The notes: generated from the sequence alone by a model not told the origin. A stretch of DNA of 64,000 bases from Eonycteris spelaea (GCA_003508835.1 PUFA01000313.1:744001-808000), one strand, 5' to 3'; shown: positions 36,206-48,726, counted from the first letter of the stretch. Translations and numbers: made by a program.

Positions 36206-36255
36206 AAACACTAACTCTAGCTTTTACCCTATTAGCAACACTAACTCTCGCTTTT
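36206..36255. repeat. Tandem near-duplication of about 28 bp
   Basis: 'aaacactaactctagctttt' at 36206-36225 recurs as 'caacactaactctcgctttt' at 36236-36255, with about 30 bases between starts. It lies next to the A-rich tail of the L1 5-prime fragment. Confidence 0.85.
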
Positions 36256-36259
36256 GATC

Positions 36260-39040
36260 CTTCCAGGCTACTTCACTATAAACTCATATAGTTTGTGGGG
36301 CTAAACATACAGGTTGGAAGTATTATTGGAGCAGCTAAGTGGGGCTGATGCTGAGAAAGTTAGAGAATAGCAATCCCTCAGCTGCTTTGAGCTTGTCCCT
36401 GCTGTTTGCCTTGGTGAAAATGTTGTTTGCCTACTTGGTACACACAGTAAAGGAGCCTCCCTTCTCTGATTCTATTTATCTCTGAAATCATTGGACTTAT
36501 CTTATATGAAAATTTAATATAACCCCCTAGACATATTTACTTCAACCGCCTGGCATGTTATCTTGGAAAGAGAAGAAACTGCTGTAGATGATCTGGTCTA
36601 GGGTTATGGGGATTAATCCAACTTTAATGCTAGGCTCTGAGGAATGTAGTGTTCAGTGAATATGGTAAACTCACAGGTAATGTGAGCCAGTGATGATATT
36701 GACAGTGCTTTTAATATAGTGAGTACGGCAGAAAGACCTCCTCCCCCAGAAGATATTCTGCATTCAAATATAAGGCTGTGCCTTAGTGTGAGGTAGTGTG
36801 TTTTGTTGGGCATAAGATTCAAGCTAACACCTGGGAATTGAAGACAGGATCCAGCTATTAGATGAGGGATTGGCAAGGACTAAGCAGAGAACTAGGGCTC
36901 TATCCAAGTGGAGAGGGGAATTTGGGTACAGTTCCAAAGAGGGACTAAACTAGCTATAAAGGGACTGCAGCAGATGCCCAGTGTTTATGGTGAGGTGGAT
37001 ACTTGGGTGCTTAGAACAGCAAGACCAGTTCCAGACTCCACCCACCGCCAATTTGGACCAACATTGCAATAGTGGCCCATAATGTGCATGGCACAAAGCC
37101 TATAGTTTAATGAAATAGTACCTGAAGCTGAGTAGGGCTGGGGAAGTCAAGGTTTGACATTTTGGTTTTACAGAAGCAGAAGAATACTTAGCATAATTAT
37201 GAAAATTGGTTTGCTACCAAATCAGTGTATACCTAGACCTTATTATATTGAGAATTAGAGAAAATTGCATAGACTACAGTACCTTACCCTTAACCTTCAC
37301 TCCCCAAAGAAAATAATTATAAATTGCATAAGAAACCGTGTATCACACTAAATTGAATGAACCTTGGCTCACTGTTATTAGGAATGATTTAATGAAAGCT
37401 GTTCTCCAGAAATGGAGCTTTGTAATCAACAGAGAGCAAAGATAAAAAAGAAATACTTTTAGCCGGTCACCCACCAGTAAGAGTGCAATGAATGAAGTGA
37501 TAGAAGCTGACTCAGAGAAAGTAGTAAACTGAGCTGAAGTCACAGACTCATAAGGAAAAGGGAAACATAGAAAGGGTCCCATTGCTCCCACTTCCTCCCA
37601 AGTATTAGTATTCCCAGCTTAATGAGAATTATAATAGCTCAAGTCTGCGTTTCTTGAACATTTTGATTATGAGACAAATGAAGCTCAATAGCTTTCCTAC
37701 TCTCTCTGGTCAATGTTTTGAACAACTGAGTGGAGTTCTGTAAGTAGGGATGCAAGCTTCTAACAAGGCACTTTGATAATTACCTCCAAATCTAGTCTTT
37801 CTTTACATTGCATGTTAGAAGGTAGGTGATCCCTGTCTGTTCTAGTCATTGCCTTTAAATGATTCAAACCCGTCCTTTCACAATAGCACAAAAAATCACC
37901 TTGGGTATTCGCTGTTCCACCTGGGGTATGTTTCAGGGTATATTCCAGATCTATCTGCATCTCTACTGCTTTCTCATTGTTTTTCTTATTCTCTCCCTGC
38001 CCTGTTTGGGGTCCAGGCTTCAATTTGCTGTTAATGCAGGACCCTCATATTGGAGACAATTTGGATCTATTTACCTTGACTTTGTCTCTATTGAGTTATT
38101 GTTCACAACCTCTAGAATGTATTACTTTGGCTGCAAATACCACTATTATTGCTCATCACCAACCTACCCCAATCTTGCACAAGGACACCCACCCCCATCT
38201 CTAAGGACTCTGAGCAGCTTGGCCTTCCCTTGGGTTCACCTGGAAAATATTATGTTATCTTTAGCTCTAGCAGGCTATATTCTATTTCAATAGTTCGATG
38301 TGATAAAAGTTTGTCTATCTCCATGTTCAGCCAAGCTTATTGTGCCACAAATGGACAGCTTAACAGAAAATACTACATGAGCATTTTACTCTGTCTTGAA
38401 TATTAATGATACTATCCAAAAAAGAGAGATTTCATTACTTCCACGGTGGCAGAGAAGCAATGCCATGCAGTGTTTACTAGCCAGCTGTTAGCATGCACGG
38501 GTGCAGACTGACAGCAGAATCAGCAAACAATTGGCTCAATCTTTGAAACATGTTTTTCTGCCAAGCACATGAAGTTTTAATTATAAGCACTGTGAAATAT
38601 TCATGGTTATTGAATTTCCTTATTCCCATGCAGAAACAAGATAAAAAGTTCTTTTGAAATCTGATGACAGAAAACACTTGATATTGAAAACACACAGTTG
38701 TGTAATGGCTAATTAATCACTCGTTGGAAATAAGCATTTTGCCCTGAGATGGTTATTATGCTCAATTCCAAAGTATAACAAACTAAAATGTGGCCTCTAT
38801 CATAATCCCACATCTTTATAAAAGATCTTGTCAGTATATGCAAAGATGGCTTTCGTTGAGATGGCAGTATTGTAGGTATCAGCATTTCCCATGCTTGGCC
38901 ATGAAAACTTCAGTTTCCCAGCTTGCCAAGGTCATCTTATCACCATTCCTATGCTCACACGCATGCTTGTATGTACACACAGTTTCCTGAAACTTATGCC
39001 CAGTATCCCATTTCCCCCTAAATTCTAGTCTCAATAAAAT
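36260..39040. other. No gene supported; several overlapping short frames at 37.85-38.4 kb
   Basis: Frames of 61, 144, 75 and 85 residues overlap between 37849 and 38406 in all three plus frames. None shows a domain, and the 144-residue product (37859-38293) is just hydrophobic at its start. The same DNA cannot sensibly encode all of them. No confident repeat was recognised. Confidence 0.5.
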
Positions 39041-39049
39041 TCAGACATT

Positions 39050-39250
39050 TGTTCATTAAACACAAACCTATTGAGCACTGTTATGTGCTATGCTCCATAC
39101 TAGGCACATAGAATACTGAGAAAAATTTGGCATAGCCTCTGCCATCAGGGATTTCACAGTTTAGAAGCCATGTTAGCCCTGCTAATAAACAAGGGGAACA
39201 AATTAAAAAGTGAGAAGTTCCAAACGAAAGTCTAAGTAGAATTGAAGTAT
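39050..39250 (-). mobile_element. L2 LINE 3-prime-end fragment
   Basis: 'aacctattgagcactgttat' near 39066, 'actaggcacatagaatactg' near 39099 and 'catagcctctgccatcaggg' near 39131 match antisense L2. Confidence 0.8.
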
Positions 39251-39609
39251 TGAAACATGCTTTATGAACCCAATAATTCCATGGGATCAGCCAGATCTCT
39301 CCCTTCTCATACCTGTTCCAATGTAATCAATCTATCTTTTTAAACTAACCACTTCCTATAGCCCATAATGTTGTACAGCAGCCTAAGATACTCATGCTCT
39401 CCCTTCTGCCAGTGTTCACTATAGCTACATGATCTCTCCACTACCAGTGCTGATCTGCAAGGTTCATGCTTCAGGTCAGTGTGGACGATCTGTAGAGAAA
39501 GGAGTGCCTAACTTGCAAAGCTGAACATGTACTTTTTAGGTGCAGTTATCTCTCCATGATTACTTTTGATCCTTTCTACAATATAAACATTTAGAAAAAC
39601 CATTCTATA

Positions 39610-39770
39610 TGTGTGACCCTGGACTCCCCACATCAGAGTTACTTGGGGGCACTTGTTAAAACCTCAAATTCTTGGGCCCACTCCCGGAATTACTAAATCA
39701 AAATTTCTTGGAATCGAGTTCATTCATCTCCCAAGGAAACTCTGCTGCACTCTAAAGTTTACAAATAATA
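39610..39770 (+). mobile_element. MER5-like hAT element fragment
   Basis: 'acatcagagttacttggggg' near 39629, 'cttgttaaaacctcaaattc' near 39652 and 'tgggcccactcccggaatta' near 39673 match MER5A/B phrases (catcagaatcacctgga; ttgttaaaacacagattgctgggcccc). Terminal repeats are decayed. Confidence 0.78.
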
Positions 39771-39834
39771 ATAGGTCAGAGACCATCTGTCTTATCAGAT
39801 TCTCTCAACATTTTATCCTGGGCTTCCTCTCCCT

Positions 39835-39984
39835 CGATACAGCCTTTATATTCTTTTTATATTCACTCATTCATTCATTCACTCATTCATTCATTTTGTT
39901 AATAAGATGGATAAGATCCCCTAGGTTCATGAATCTTACATTCTAGTGGAATTCTAGTGATGAATGGGAACAAGTTTTTGAAAG
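39835..39984 (-). mobile_element. L2 LINE, left segment of an interrupted copy
   Basis: A TTCA-rich start (39865-39897) is followed by 'cttacattctagtggaattc' near 39936, the antisense L2 end. It is interrupted by an L1 at about 39,985 and appears to resume near 41,040. Confidence 0.72.
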
Positions 39985-41035
39985 GGCGCAACATTTTTAT
40001 AGAGGTATAAAATACAAATAATAAAGTGCACAAATCTTAATGTATGTCTTGATGTGTTTTTATGTATTCATATACCCATATAACCAACAATGAGATAAAG
40101 AGGTAAATTGTTTCTAGCCACAGCCTAGTTCTCATGCCCCTCTCTGGTCAATACCATCTCCTCCATCCTCCTTTAAAGGCAGCTACTATTTGGACTTTTA
40201 TCACCATAGAATAGTACTTTTGCTTGTTTCACCACAATAGACTAGTATTTACTTTATACAGCTATTGTGTAATAGTTCTTCTTTTGTATCTGGCTTTTTA
40301 TCTGGACTTTGTGAGTCTTATCATGTTGTATTATATAGCAGAGATTGGTTAATTTTTACTGTTGTTTTTCATTGTATGAATGTAACAATAGTTACATATT
40401 CTACTATTGATGAATTTTGATTTTTTTCCAGTTTTTAGCTATTAATAAAATGTACCGTGAATATACTTGTACATGCCCTTTTGGGACTATGCAATCTCCT
40501 CTCTTGGGCGTATATTCAGATTATGATCTCTGGGTCATAATGAAGATGGTGTTTACTGCCAATCTATGTTCTTAATTGGCTCTACCTTTTTGGCATTCCT
40601 ACCAGAAACATCTGAGATTTCCAGTTATTCAACATTCTCACCAACTTTTTTCATCATTACTCATTTTAATTTAGCCATTCTAGTGGGTATATAGCAGTAT
40701 CTTGTTTTGATTTTAATTTGCATTTTACCAATAAGCAACAATATTGAGCATATTTTCATGTGCTTCCCGACCATTTAGATATCCTTTTTTTGTGACGTGC
40801 CTATTCAAGTATTCTGTCCTTTTTTATAGTTTTTTGTCTTCCTTATCATGTGAGGTAGGAGATCAAATTTGATTTTTTTTCCAAAATGGATACACAGTTA
40901 ACTGGGTGCCATTAATTGAATTTCCCCCAATTATTGACAATGCTACCTATGTCATTACATAAAGGCCATAAAGATATTCTGCTATATTTTCTCCAAGAAG
41001 TTTTATTGTTTCACATTTAGGTTCTATGAAATTTT
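39985..41035 (-). mobile_element. Old L1 3-prime region (L1MB-MD type) inserted in an L2
   Basis: 'tttatagaggtataaaatac' near 39996 is the L1M end, followed by 'aataaagtgcacaaatctta' near 40021. 'gccattctagtgggtatata' near 40674 and 'tttacatttgcattttacca' style block near 40720 ('taatttgcattttaccaata') match the internal part. It ends at 'tgtttcacatttaggttcta' near 41008. Antisense, 5-prime truncated. L2 sequence lies on both sides. Confidence 0.85.
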
Positions 41036-41201
41036 GACAAAGGAACCTGAATGAATCTGTCTCTGATGCTTAAGCTGAGATCCGAAGGATATAAACTAGC
41101 TAACATGGAAAAGGGGCGAGTAAGGAGGAAATAAAAACATTGTATAATGGATAATAAAACTATAGGTAACAGCAAGCTTATGGTAAGAGGAATATGATTT
41201 A
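41036..41201 (-). mobile_element. L2 LINE, middle segment
   Basis: 'aagctgagatccgaaggata' near 41071 is the L2 phrase gagctgagacctgaaggat. It runs to the Tigger element, which starts at 41202 after a TA. Confidence 0.78.
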
Positions 41202-41694
41202 CAGTGGCCCCCCCTCATTTGCAGGTGATGTGTTCCAAGACCCCCTGTGAGTACCTAAAATCGTGGATGGTACCAAACCCTATATATACTGTGTTTTCTC
41301 CTATAAGTACCTATGATAAAGTTTAATAGAACAATTAGGCACAGTAAGAGATTAACAATAATAATAAACTAGAACAGTTAATAATATATTGTAATAAAAG
41401 TTATGTGAATGTAGTCTCTCTCTCTCATAAACAACCAATAACTGAGATTGCTATTAAGTGATTAATGGGCGGGGGATGCTATACAGTGTGGATACGCTTG
41501 GACAAAGGAATGATTCACATCAAGGGTGGAACAGTGGGTGGCCTGAGATTTTACCATGCTACTCAGAATGGCATAAAATTTAAAATTTATAAATTGTTTA
41601 TTTCTGGAACTTTCCATTTAATATTTTTGGACTGCAGTTGACCATACGTGACTGAAAACACAGAAAACAAAATGGTAGATAAGGAGAACTGCTG
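41202..41694 (-). mobile_element. Tigger/pogo-type DNA transposon, non-autonomous (493 bp), in an L2
   Basis: The left end is 'cagtggccccccctcatttg' and the right end, in reverse complement, 'cagcagttctccttatctac'; both begin CAG and are weakly inverted. It is flanked by TA on each side (41200-41201 and 41695-41696), the pogo/Tigger target. Internal antisense phrases such as 'ggaatgattcacatcaaggg' near 41507 and 'attgtttatttctggaactt' near 41592 match Tigger1-like ends. No transposase is encoded. The minus frame 41587-41826 crosses its edge and is not a gene. Confidence 0.9.
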
Positions 41695-41696
41695 TA

Positions 41697-42150
41697 TTTG
41701 ATGAACCAAAACAAAGCCAGTTTGGCTAAGGGACAAAATGAGTCTGAATGTTACTAAATAAAGCATGGGAGATAGTGAGGGGCTGGATGATACAGGCCCT
41801 TTGTATACCATGTTAAAGAATTTCACCTTTATTCTAAGAGCTTTGGCAAGACTTTTGCCTTTGTCCCAAGAGCTTTGGCATGACCTTTGAGGTTTTAAAA
41901 TTACCCCACTGGCTACAATGTGAAGAAAAGACTGACAGCATAAGGGTAGACCAGAAGACTATTGCAGAAGTCCAGTTAAGAGACAATGGTAGATACAGAA
42001 CACTGCAAGAATAATAGGATTGTGGTGGAGATGTGAACGGGTAGATTATGAGTTAATTCTTTGATATATTAAGCTCAATATATTTTTTATACATCCAAGT
42101 GAAGATGGTACTCAGGTGGTTAGATATATAGTTCTAGAGTGCAAAGATCT
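41697..42150 (-). mobile_element. L2 LINE, right segment of the interrupted copy
   Basis: 'ggatgatacaggccctttgt' near 41785, 'cttttattctaagagctttg' style block near 41828, 'cactggctacaatgtgaaga' near 41908, 'ccagaagactattgcagaag' near 41951 and 'acatccaagtgaagatggta' near 42091 match antisense L2 in the right order. It contains a 2x32-bp tandem duplication. Confidence 0.85.
41826..41889. repeat. Tandem duplication, two 32-bp units
   Basis: Both units share 'aagagctttggca' (41836-41848 and 41868-41880) and a CCTTT start, spaced exactly 32 bases. It lies within the L2 segment and is likely a local slip or copying event. Confidence 0.88.
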
Positions 42151-42429
42151 CAAATCCTTCCACCATGTCCTCTGTTCTTTCTACTACCTCATTAATTATA
42201 ATGCCTGCCTTAACTAAACTATATAACCTTTGAGGTTGGCATATCTCTTTTCAAGTGAAGGCTTTTCTATACATACTTCAGAATAGGGAGATCAGATCAG
42301 CACTATCTTTATTCCTATTACTATAAAACCTTTGTTCCTATTACACATTTTTGTTCTTCCCATAATAATATAAGATTTCCTTGCTTCTTTGAGATATACA
42401 TATAGCTATATACCTTATTTTTCCCCAAA

Positions 42430-42565
42430 TTGTCACTATTATCTATTGACTTGGTTCACTCTATTCCTCTTTACTCAGAATTTTTCCTGCATTCTGGAAA
42501 AGGTCTCCTTTCTATCTTGAACCTACTCAGCATCTAGTTTCTCAGTTTCTTAACCTTCTTGTTCT

Positions 42566-42619
<54 letters not shown>

Positions 42620-44800
42620 TTTTTTCCTTTAGCCATCACCTATTAAGGTCACAACCTGAATATTGTCATGACCTGAATATGCTTTATTCTAATATAATCG
42701 ATTCAAACATCCTACTCACTAAACACAAATGTCTGTCTCAATGTAAGTCCAGTTCTGCTATAAGCACAATGTCTTTCCTCTCAAGTAGAATTGAGAATTC
42801 AAATTTTAGAATTGAGATTGATGTCATGCTATCTCCACATACTGCTTTCAGCATATTAGTACTTCAGCTTGTATTATTTCTAAAAAGTCCTTCTTTTTTG
42901 AGACTCATACCCTCTCGCTAGGCCATCTTCTTCTATCTCTTGTCATTGGATTTGAAAGTCTCCCCCCTCCAATTATTCATTCAAGACAAAGGCACCTGGC
43001 TTGCAGGTCTTCTATTTATCTCAAGCCTTGCTATCATACTATGTAACTCCTATGTCCAGATAGATGAGCTGTTCAACGTCCTGGCCTCTCATTTTCATAA
43101 TATCCAATGTATTCCTTGTATAGTCTACTTCATCCAACTTGTATAATCACACACCATGAACCATTATTCAGAAATATTCTACCTCCACTTTATTCCGGTA
43201 TTTTCCCATAACCTCCAGCTTATTCATTTATTCTTTCTACTATTGTTTTTTGAATTTATAGGTACTTCAAGTTCTTAGTAACCCCTTAACTTTCTTATCT
43301 ATCAGCTCAATCCTTACCTTATAAAGTTTATATTGTCTAGAATTTCAAATACTCTTCTAATCTGCCCTTTATCACATACATCTGACAATATCCTGATCCT
43401 AAGTCTAAATTTTACCTCTGATCTTGACACCAACATTAAAAATAATCTAAATTTGGCTGATGGTAATATTCTAAAATTAGTGATTACTAGCTTTAACTAG
43501 GGCTTGCACACTAAGTAGAAGTCCTACCAAGATTTCTCTAATCAGCTTGATCACTTTTCTCTACAGTGATGAGCTCAAATCTTTGCTAATTTCCTGAAAC
43601 TTGCAGTATATCACAAATCTATCCCATATATTTCTGAGCATATGAACTTACCTCCTACAAACTACCTACATTCATATCCACTTTTTCTTCATTCCCTCTA
43701 GGTAGAATTTAAGAAGCGCGCCTCCTCCCATATAAATTATATCACTCAAATTGTGCTTGCAATTTCACATTCTCTCATATTTCAACCTTCCTCCCCTACT
43801 GAATTGTTCCCATCAACAATGACATATTCTTAATTTTCACCTTTTTATTCTTTTTAATTTTCCTCTTGAACTCAGCCCCAGTCAGCCCTAATTCCTCCTT
43901 ATGCTCAAATTTCTCCTCTAAAAATTTATCTATACTCTTTCAAAACACCTGCCATTCACTTTTCAACCAAATCCAGTCTAAATTCCATTCTGATTATTAC
44001 AATGTTACAGCTTATAATAAGGTTGCTAAATGAAATTGATTTCAGTAAATCCAACAGATACTTTTAGTCCTCATGTCACTATGTTTCTCAGTCACACTTT
44101 AGTCAGTTGATTTCCTACTCTCTCCTTCTTGAAAGACATTCTTCTTTTGACTTCTTTGACACCATACTCTCCTGATATCCCTCCTCTGCTTTAGTTTTAC
44201 ATGTGTAAAACTAACCCCTTATAAATCTGCCCTCTACTTTCTTCACTCACATGTTTCCTGTGTGATGCTATCAAACTATAGTTTTAATTGGCATAAATAT
44301 GATTATGACTTCAAAATTTTAATGTCCAATCAAACTCTCTCTTCTATACTACAGGTTCATATAAACAACTTCCTACTGGATATTTCTTATTGAGTTTTCA
44401 TAGTCCTTAGACACAACATGATAAAATAGAATATCATCTAAAACTTGTTCCTTTTCTTGTGCTCTCAGTCACAATAAAAGACAAAGTGCTCTACAAAAGT
44501 CAAAAACATGGGCCTTATTTTGATACCACTTCTCACTTTATTGTCATCATGTCCCATAGATTTACCACCTATCTCTTGTGTCCACTCATTTAACTAAATC
44601 TCCACTGCAACACTCATATCCAAATGAGTGTCATGTTTCTCATGAACTACAGAAAATAATCTCTAACCCTGTCTCCATTTAACCATTCTTGACTCCCTTT
44701 TGTCCCTTTTATGCACACCATATTTAATGATACTTAAGAAATTAACTCTGATCATATATATTCCCATTTTATAAAATAAATAACACTATTTTAGTCTATA
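42430..44800 (+). mobile_element. Very degraded L2-like LINE body
   Basis: A long, C/T-rich stretch whose parts recall the sense strand of L2 ORF2: 'gacttctttgacaccatact' near 44149, 'caccacctatctcttgtgtc' style block near 44561, and 'aactctgatcatatatattc' near 44743 (counterpart of aaatctgatcatgtcactcc). The likely reading frame is destroyed. Frames 42679-42921 and 42940-43146 are chance. The left part is the least certain. Confidence 0.5.
42568..42618. repeat. (CA)n dinucleotide microsatellite
   Basis: About 51 bases of uninterrupted CA. Confidence 0.97.
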
Positions 44801-45795
44801 GTTTACAAATGTGAATCTTTCACCAGAAATCTATATCTGACTTATGGATAGACCGAGCTAGATGGTCAGTTTCTGTTTTTACTCTTTATTTATTTAAAAT
44901 TAGAAAACCCTTACTCACAATTATAGGGTGTTGGTATTGGCAGCAAGTACTTCATGGCTTTTTCAGATTGATTTGGTTATTAAGATGAAATGAAGACCCA
45001 GAAATTATGGAGACATGTCTCAGTAAAAACTATTATCAGTGCATCATCAGATGTGAAGTTGACAAGCACATTGCACTCAACAGCTGGAACATTGGATATT
45101 TCAACTTGTCAGAGAATAGATTCCAATTCTAGTCTCTGGTTTCATTTGGCTCTGAAAAATATTCTACATATTCTATTAAAGCATTTAAATGTGGGGTTTA
45201 ACTATGCCTAATGATATGTCATCAGTTTCTTTCTCCAATGAGTGGCGGAAGATCTTTAGATTTAGGGAATGAGCCAAACTCTTGGCAATTCTTTGCAAGC
45301 CATTTGCACTTAAGACATTTTGATAGGTTATCCACAGTATTACAAATAATGATGTTTTGTCCATGAAATCATAGGGTTAGGCTGTTCAAAATACTGAATA
45401 TATTACTCTTCTGGTGTGAAGACAGAATTTAATTCCAGCATTCCCATTAAAAGTCATATGTGCATATTTTTCTTCAAAAGCATACTTCACTATGTAAATG
45501 CAAAGTGGTATTTTTTTACCATTTTTGTACACAGCATGTGAAAAAATGCTATGTCCATGATTTGATCAATTTCAAAATTTTCACCGAATTAACTTCAGGA
45601 GGCTCTAATGATTTTTGTGTGATTCAAGCAGTTAGTAGAGTAACATTCAGGTGACACTTTGTTTTCATAACAAACTGTGACCTGCTATACACAGAGCTGG
45701 CACCTCTTCAGGGATAATACTCCTTGTGCAGCTTTTCTAGTCTTAAGCATGGATTGCAATGTAATCATTCAGTAAATGAGAATTTAAAATTTTCT
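44801..45795. other. Plain stretch, no gene seen
   Basis: Nothing recognisable. Frames 44990-45211 and 45460-45654 show no domain. Confidence 0.5.
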
Positions 45796-45799
45796 TCTG

Positions 45800-46660
45800 T
45801 AGCATGGGATTTCAGCAATGAAGAAAGGAAAATGTGATCTAGCATTTATTCTAGATATAGGTATGGCACATATGCAGGTGGCTGATTCATACTTTAAGAC
45901 TTTGAGCATATTTAAAAGAATTGTTTTCTCATTCTTGTTGGATAATTTTACCTTCTCTGTCAATTTTGGGCCAGTGTCTGTTGACTTTATTTCTTCTCTA
46001 AATTATGACTCACATTTTCCTGTTTTGTCTCTTTATGACATTTTTTTATTGAATGTTGAACATTGTAACTTTTAATTGTTAATTGTTTAGATTTTTTTCT
46101 CTTTTTAAAGAGTGTTGAAATCTATTTTGGAACGAAGGTTAAGTTACTTGTAGATAAACATAATCCTTTCAAGCCTTGTTCTTAAGACTTGCTAGAGCAG
46201 AACTAAAGGGGACTTTCCTCTAGGGCTATTTTAGCCCTAATACTAAGGCTGGCCATTCTGTATTCTCTACTAGATACTCTAGGTTTTCAAGGAGATCTCT
46301 TCACTCTAGGTGGTAGGAACTAAAGTGTCTTTGAAAGCTTTGTAAGCTCTCAAATTTGTTCAAATTGTATCTTTCTCCCTGGAAGTTGTTTTTCTGTTTG
46401 TTTGTTTTTGTTTGTTTGTGGGTGTGTTTTCCTGTTTGTTTGCTTGGCTCCTTAAAGAGTTTCATGTTAAATGTACTCAGATTAACATTCATCCAAATAC
46501 CTTTTTAGCCCTCTTTCTTGCACAGCTCCTTATCCTCTGCTATTTCCCACAGCTCCAGCCACCTCTGCTTCCTTGAGCTCAATGAGGCTTTGAAGTATTT
46601 CTTGGGTTCCCACTCCTGTGTAACAAACTAGAAATTGCCTACAGATAGTAACTCATGGAA
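45800..46660. mobile_element. LINE-like old repeat, tentative
   Basis: 'attgaatgttgaacattgta' near 46048, 'aaggttaagttacttgtaga' near 46135, 'tttcctctagggctatttta' near 46214 and 'ggtaggaactaaagtgtctt' near 46312 resemble an old mammalian repeat I know as part of an L1M-age element, with consensus phrases such as ggatgctggacattgtga and cagttaagttacttggaaac. Family and strand are uncertain. Confidence 0.5.
46388..46444. repeat. (GTTT)n simple repeat
   Basis: 'tctgtttgtttgtttttgtt' and further GTTT units, interrupted. Confidence 0.9.
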
Positions 46661-48330
46661 AATGTAGGATTCAATTTGTCTGTCTCCTTTCTCTCAGGGC
46701 TCAAACTCCTGGGGTGACTTTTATCCAGTGTTTGAAAACAATTATTTCATATACTTTGCCCACTTTTCAAGTAATTTATAGCGGGAGAGCAATTCTCGTC
46801 CCAGTTATTCTTTCATGAGAGACACCTGTAGCTATGGAAACAATTATCTTTAGTTAATTATGTCTCATTGTGCCTATTTTGCCATGATGAGTATGATGTT
46901 GAAAGATGCCCATGTGTTCTTTGTTTCTGATCTAATTTAAGTAACAAATTTATCCCTATCCTTCAGTATACATTTATGTCAAATTGAGTTGGGAAGAGAT
47001 TGGTTTACCAGTCAGGTCATTGTATTTTGTTCTAAAATAATTTTTTTTAATTAGTGATGTTTTTAGGCTACATTTGTAACAGCGAATCTCCATAACTAGA
47101 GGCAAATTCATCACTGGTTGAATAAAATCTAATTTTTCAAATATTTCTTTTCATTGTTTTCAAATTTCAATTTTCCTTCTGGATGCTTTAGTGAAAGCAC
47201 CACATTCATATGTTTAATTTGTCTTTCTTGAATTAACAGATATAAATCCCATATTTTCACTGGAGTCCTATTTTCTAGTCATGTTTGTGATGTTATCCTG
47301 AATTGTTCTATTTATATTACCATTTTCATTGCTATTTGTAGAATCGTAGTTCACTATTTGCAGCCATTGATCCATTTGTGTGTGTGTGTGAATTAGGGAT
47401 ATATCTTAATGGTTATTTACAAGGAAAAGGCATATATAGCAAACTTTTAAAATAACATTAAAATGACATGGTAGTACATTTCTATTTACATAAAGGTTAA
47501 AAATAATCTATGCTGATACATATGATAAAGCATTTCCATTTTTATGGCTAATGAGTTGGAAGGGACACAGTGAGGCTTATGGGATGCTGGCAAAGTGTAC
47601 CTTAATAAAGGCACTAGTTACATAGGTATGTTTACTGAGTAAAAATTATTGAACTGTTCTAATACATTTAGCATTTGTCGTTTTTATTATGTGTATGTTA
47701 TAGACTGCAAAACAGTTTTGTTAATGACATGCAAGTACATTAACTGAGATGAACTGTGACTTAAATGAAGGGCCATTGGGATAAAGTAATCAATGCAATC
47801 TTACAGTGCATGTGAAAACTTTCATAAAAATGAAATTTGAATGAGAATTTCTATGAAGGTAATCTTACTTTTAAATCTTTACTTCATTTCTTTTTCCTTT
47901 AAAGCCACAAAGTCACTTGTGAAACAGTTAATACATACACAGGACAACCAAGGTTTCATGGACCATACATTGAGGAACTCTGACTTATAGAATGGGTTTT
48001 AGGTACTTTGCTTTCTGCTAAGTTTGCCTAATGCAGCAATAGAAGCTGAAGAATCTAAAGTAATCAACCACATTGCTTAACCAATAGAATGTCTCTTTCT
48101 GATGGACATATTCAGTATTACATTATAATTAAAGTTTATGGCAAATTATTTGCAATTAAACTGGCAGTCAAACAATTAACTTTTTCTATATAATCTTTTT
48201 AAATAACATATAAATGTGGTCATGTTTTAAAAGGCAAATAATAAAGAAGACTTTATGAAGAAAAGCAGGGGAAACAGACAGATACATTGTATCATTATTT
48301 CATGATTTATCTACTTTAATATTGTTTTTT
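46661..48330. other. AT-rich stretch, no gene seen
   Basis: No gene or confident repeat. A GT run lies near 47378-47390. 47,930-47,990 ends in a MER-like phrase too weak to call. Confidence 0.5.
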
Positions 48331-48334
48331 GACA

Positions 48335-48640
48335 CCCGGAGATATAGGATAAAAATATAGCTCACTTACAGTACAAAAACAATTTGGGAGTTTCAGAGTT
48401 GAAGGAGATTTTGAAGTTTGCACAACACTGAGAGAAATTTCAGTGAAAATATTGCAGAAGAAAAAAGTAATGAACTTGATAACATAGCAATAGAAACTTT
48501 TCAAAACAAATACAGCAAGGAAAAGAAATGGGCGGAAAAATAACCCACATCATCAATGACCTGTGAGACAACAAAAAGTAGCTTAACACATATGAAATTG
48601 AAGTTCCAGAATAAAATAATAGAAAATTTGAAAAATTTAG
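48335..48640 (+). mobile_element. L1 ORF1 region, left half of an interrupted copy
   Basis: 'catcatcaatgacctgtgag' near 48549 and 'gcttaacacatatgaaattg' near 48582 are counterparts of L1 ORF1 phrases (catcagtgagctgtgggaca; ctaatatacatgtaattgg). It stops at 'agaaaatttgaaaaattta' near 48620, where a UCK1 retrocopy starts. Confidence 0.78.
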
Positions 48641-48726
48641 GCTGACTTAATGCAGAGGCAGATGGGCCAGCTGGTTTAGAGAGGAGACAGCAGCAAAGAA
48701 CCCAATACAGGCAAGGGAGGCTGGGG

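Noticed and set aside
37859..38293. 144-residue plus frame as a possible membrane protein
   Set aside because: Hydrophobic start only, overlapping other frames, with no domain, promoter or splice context.
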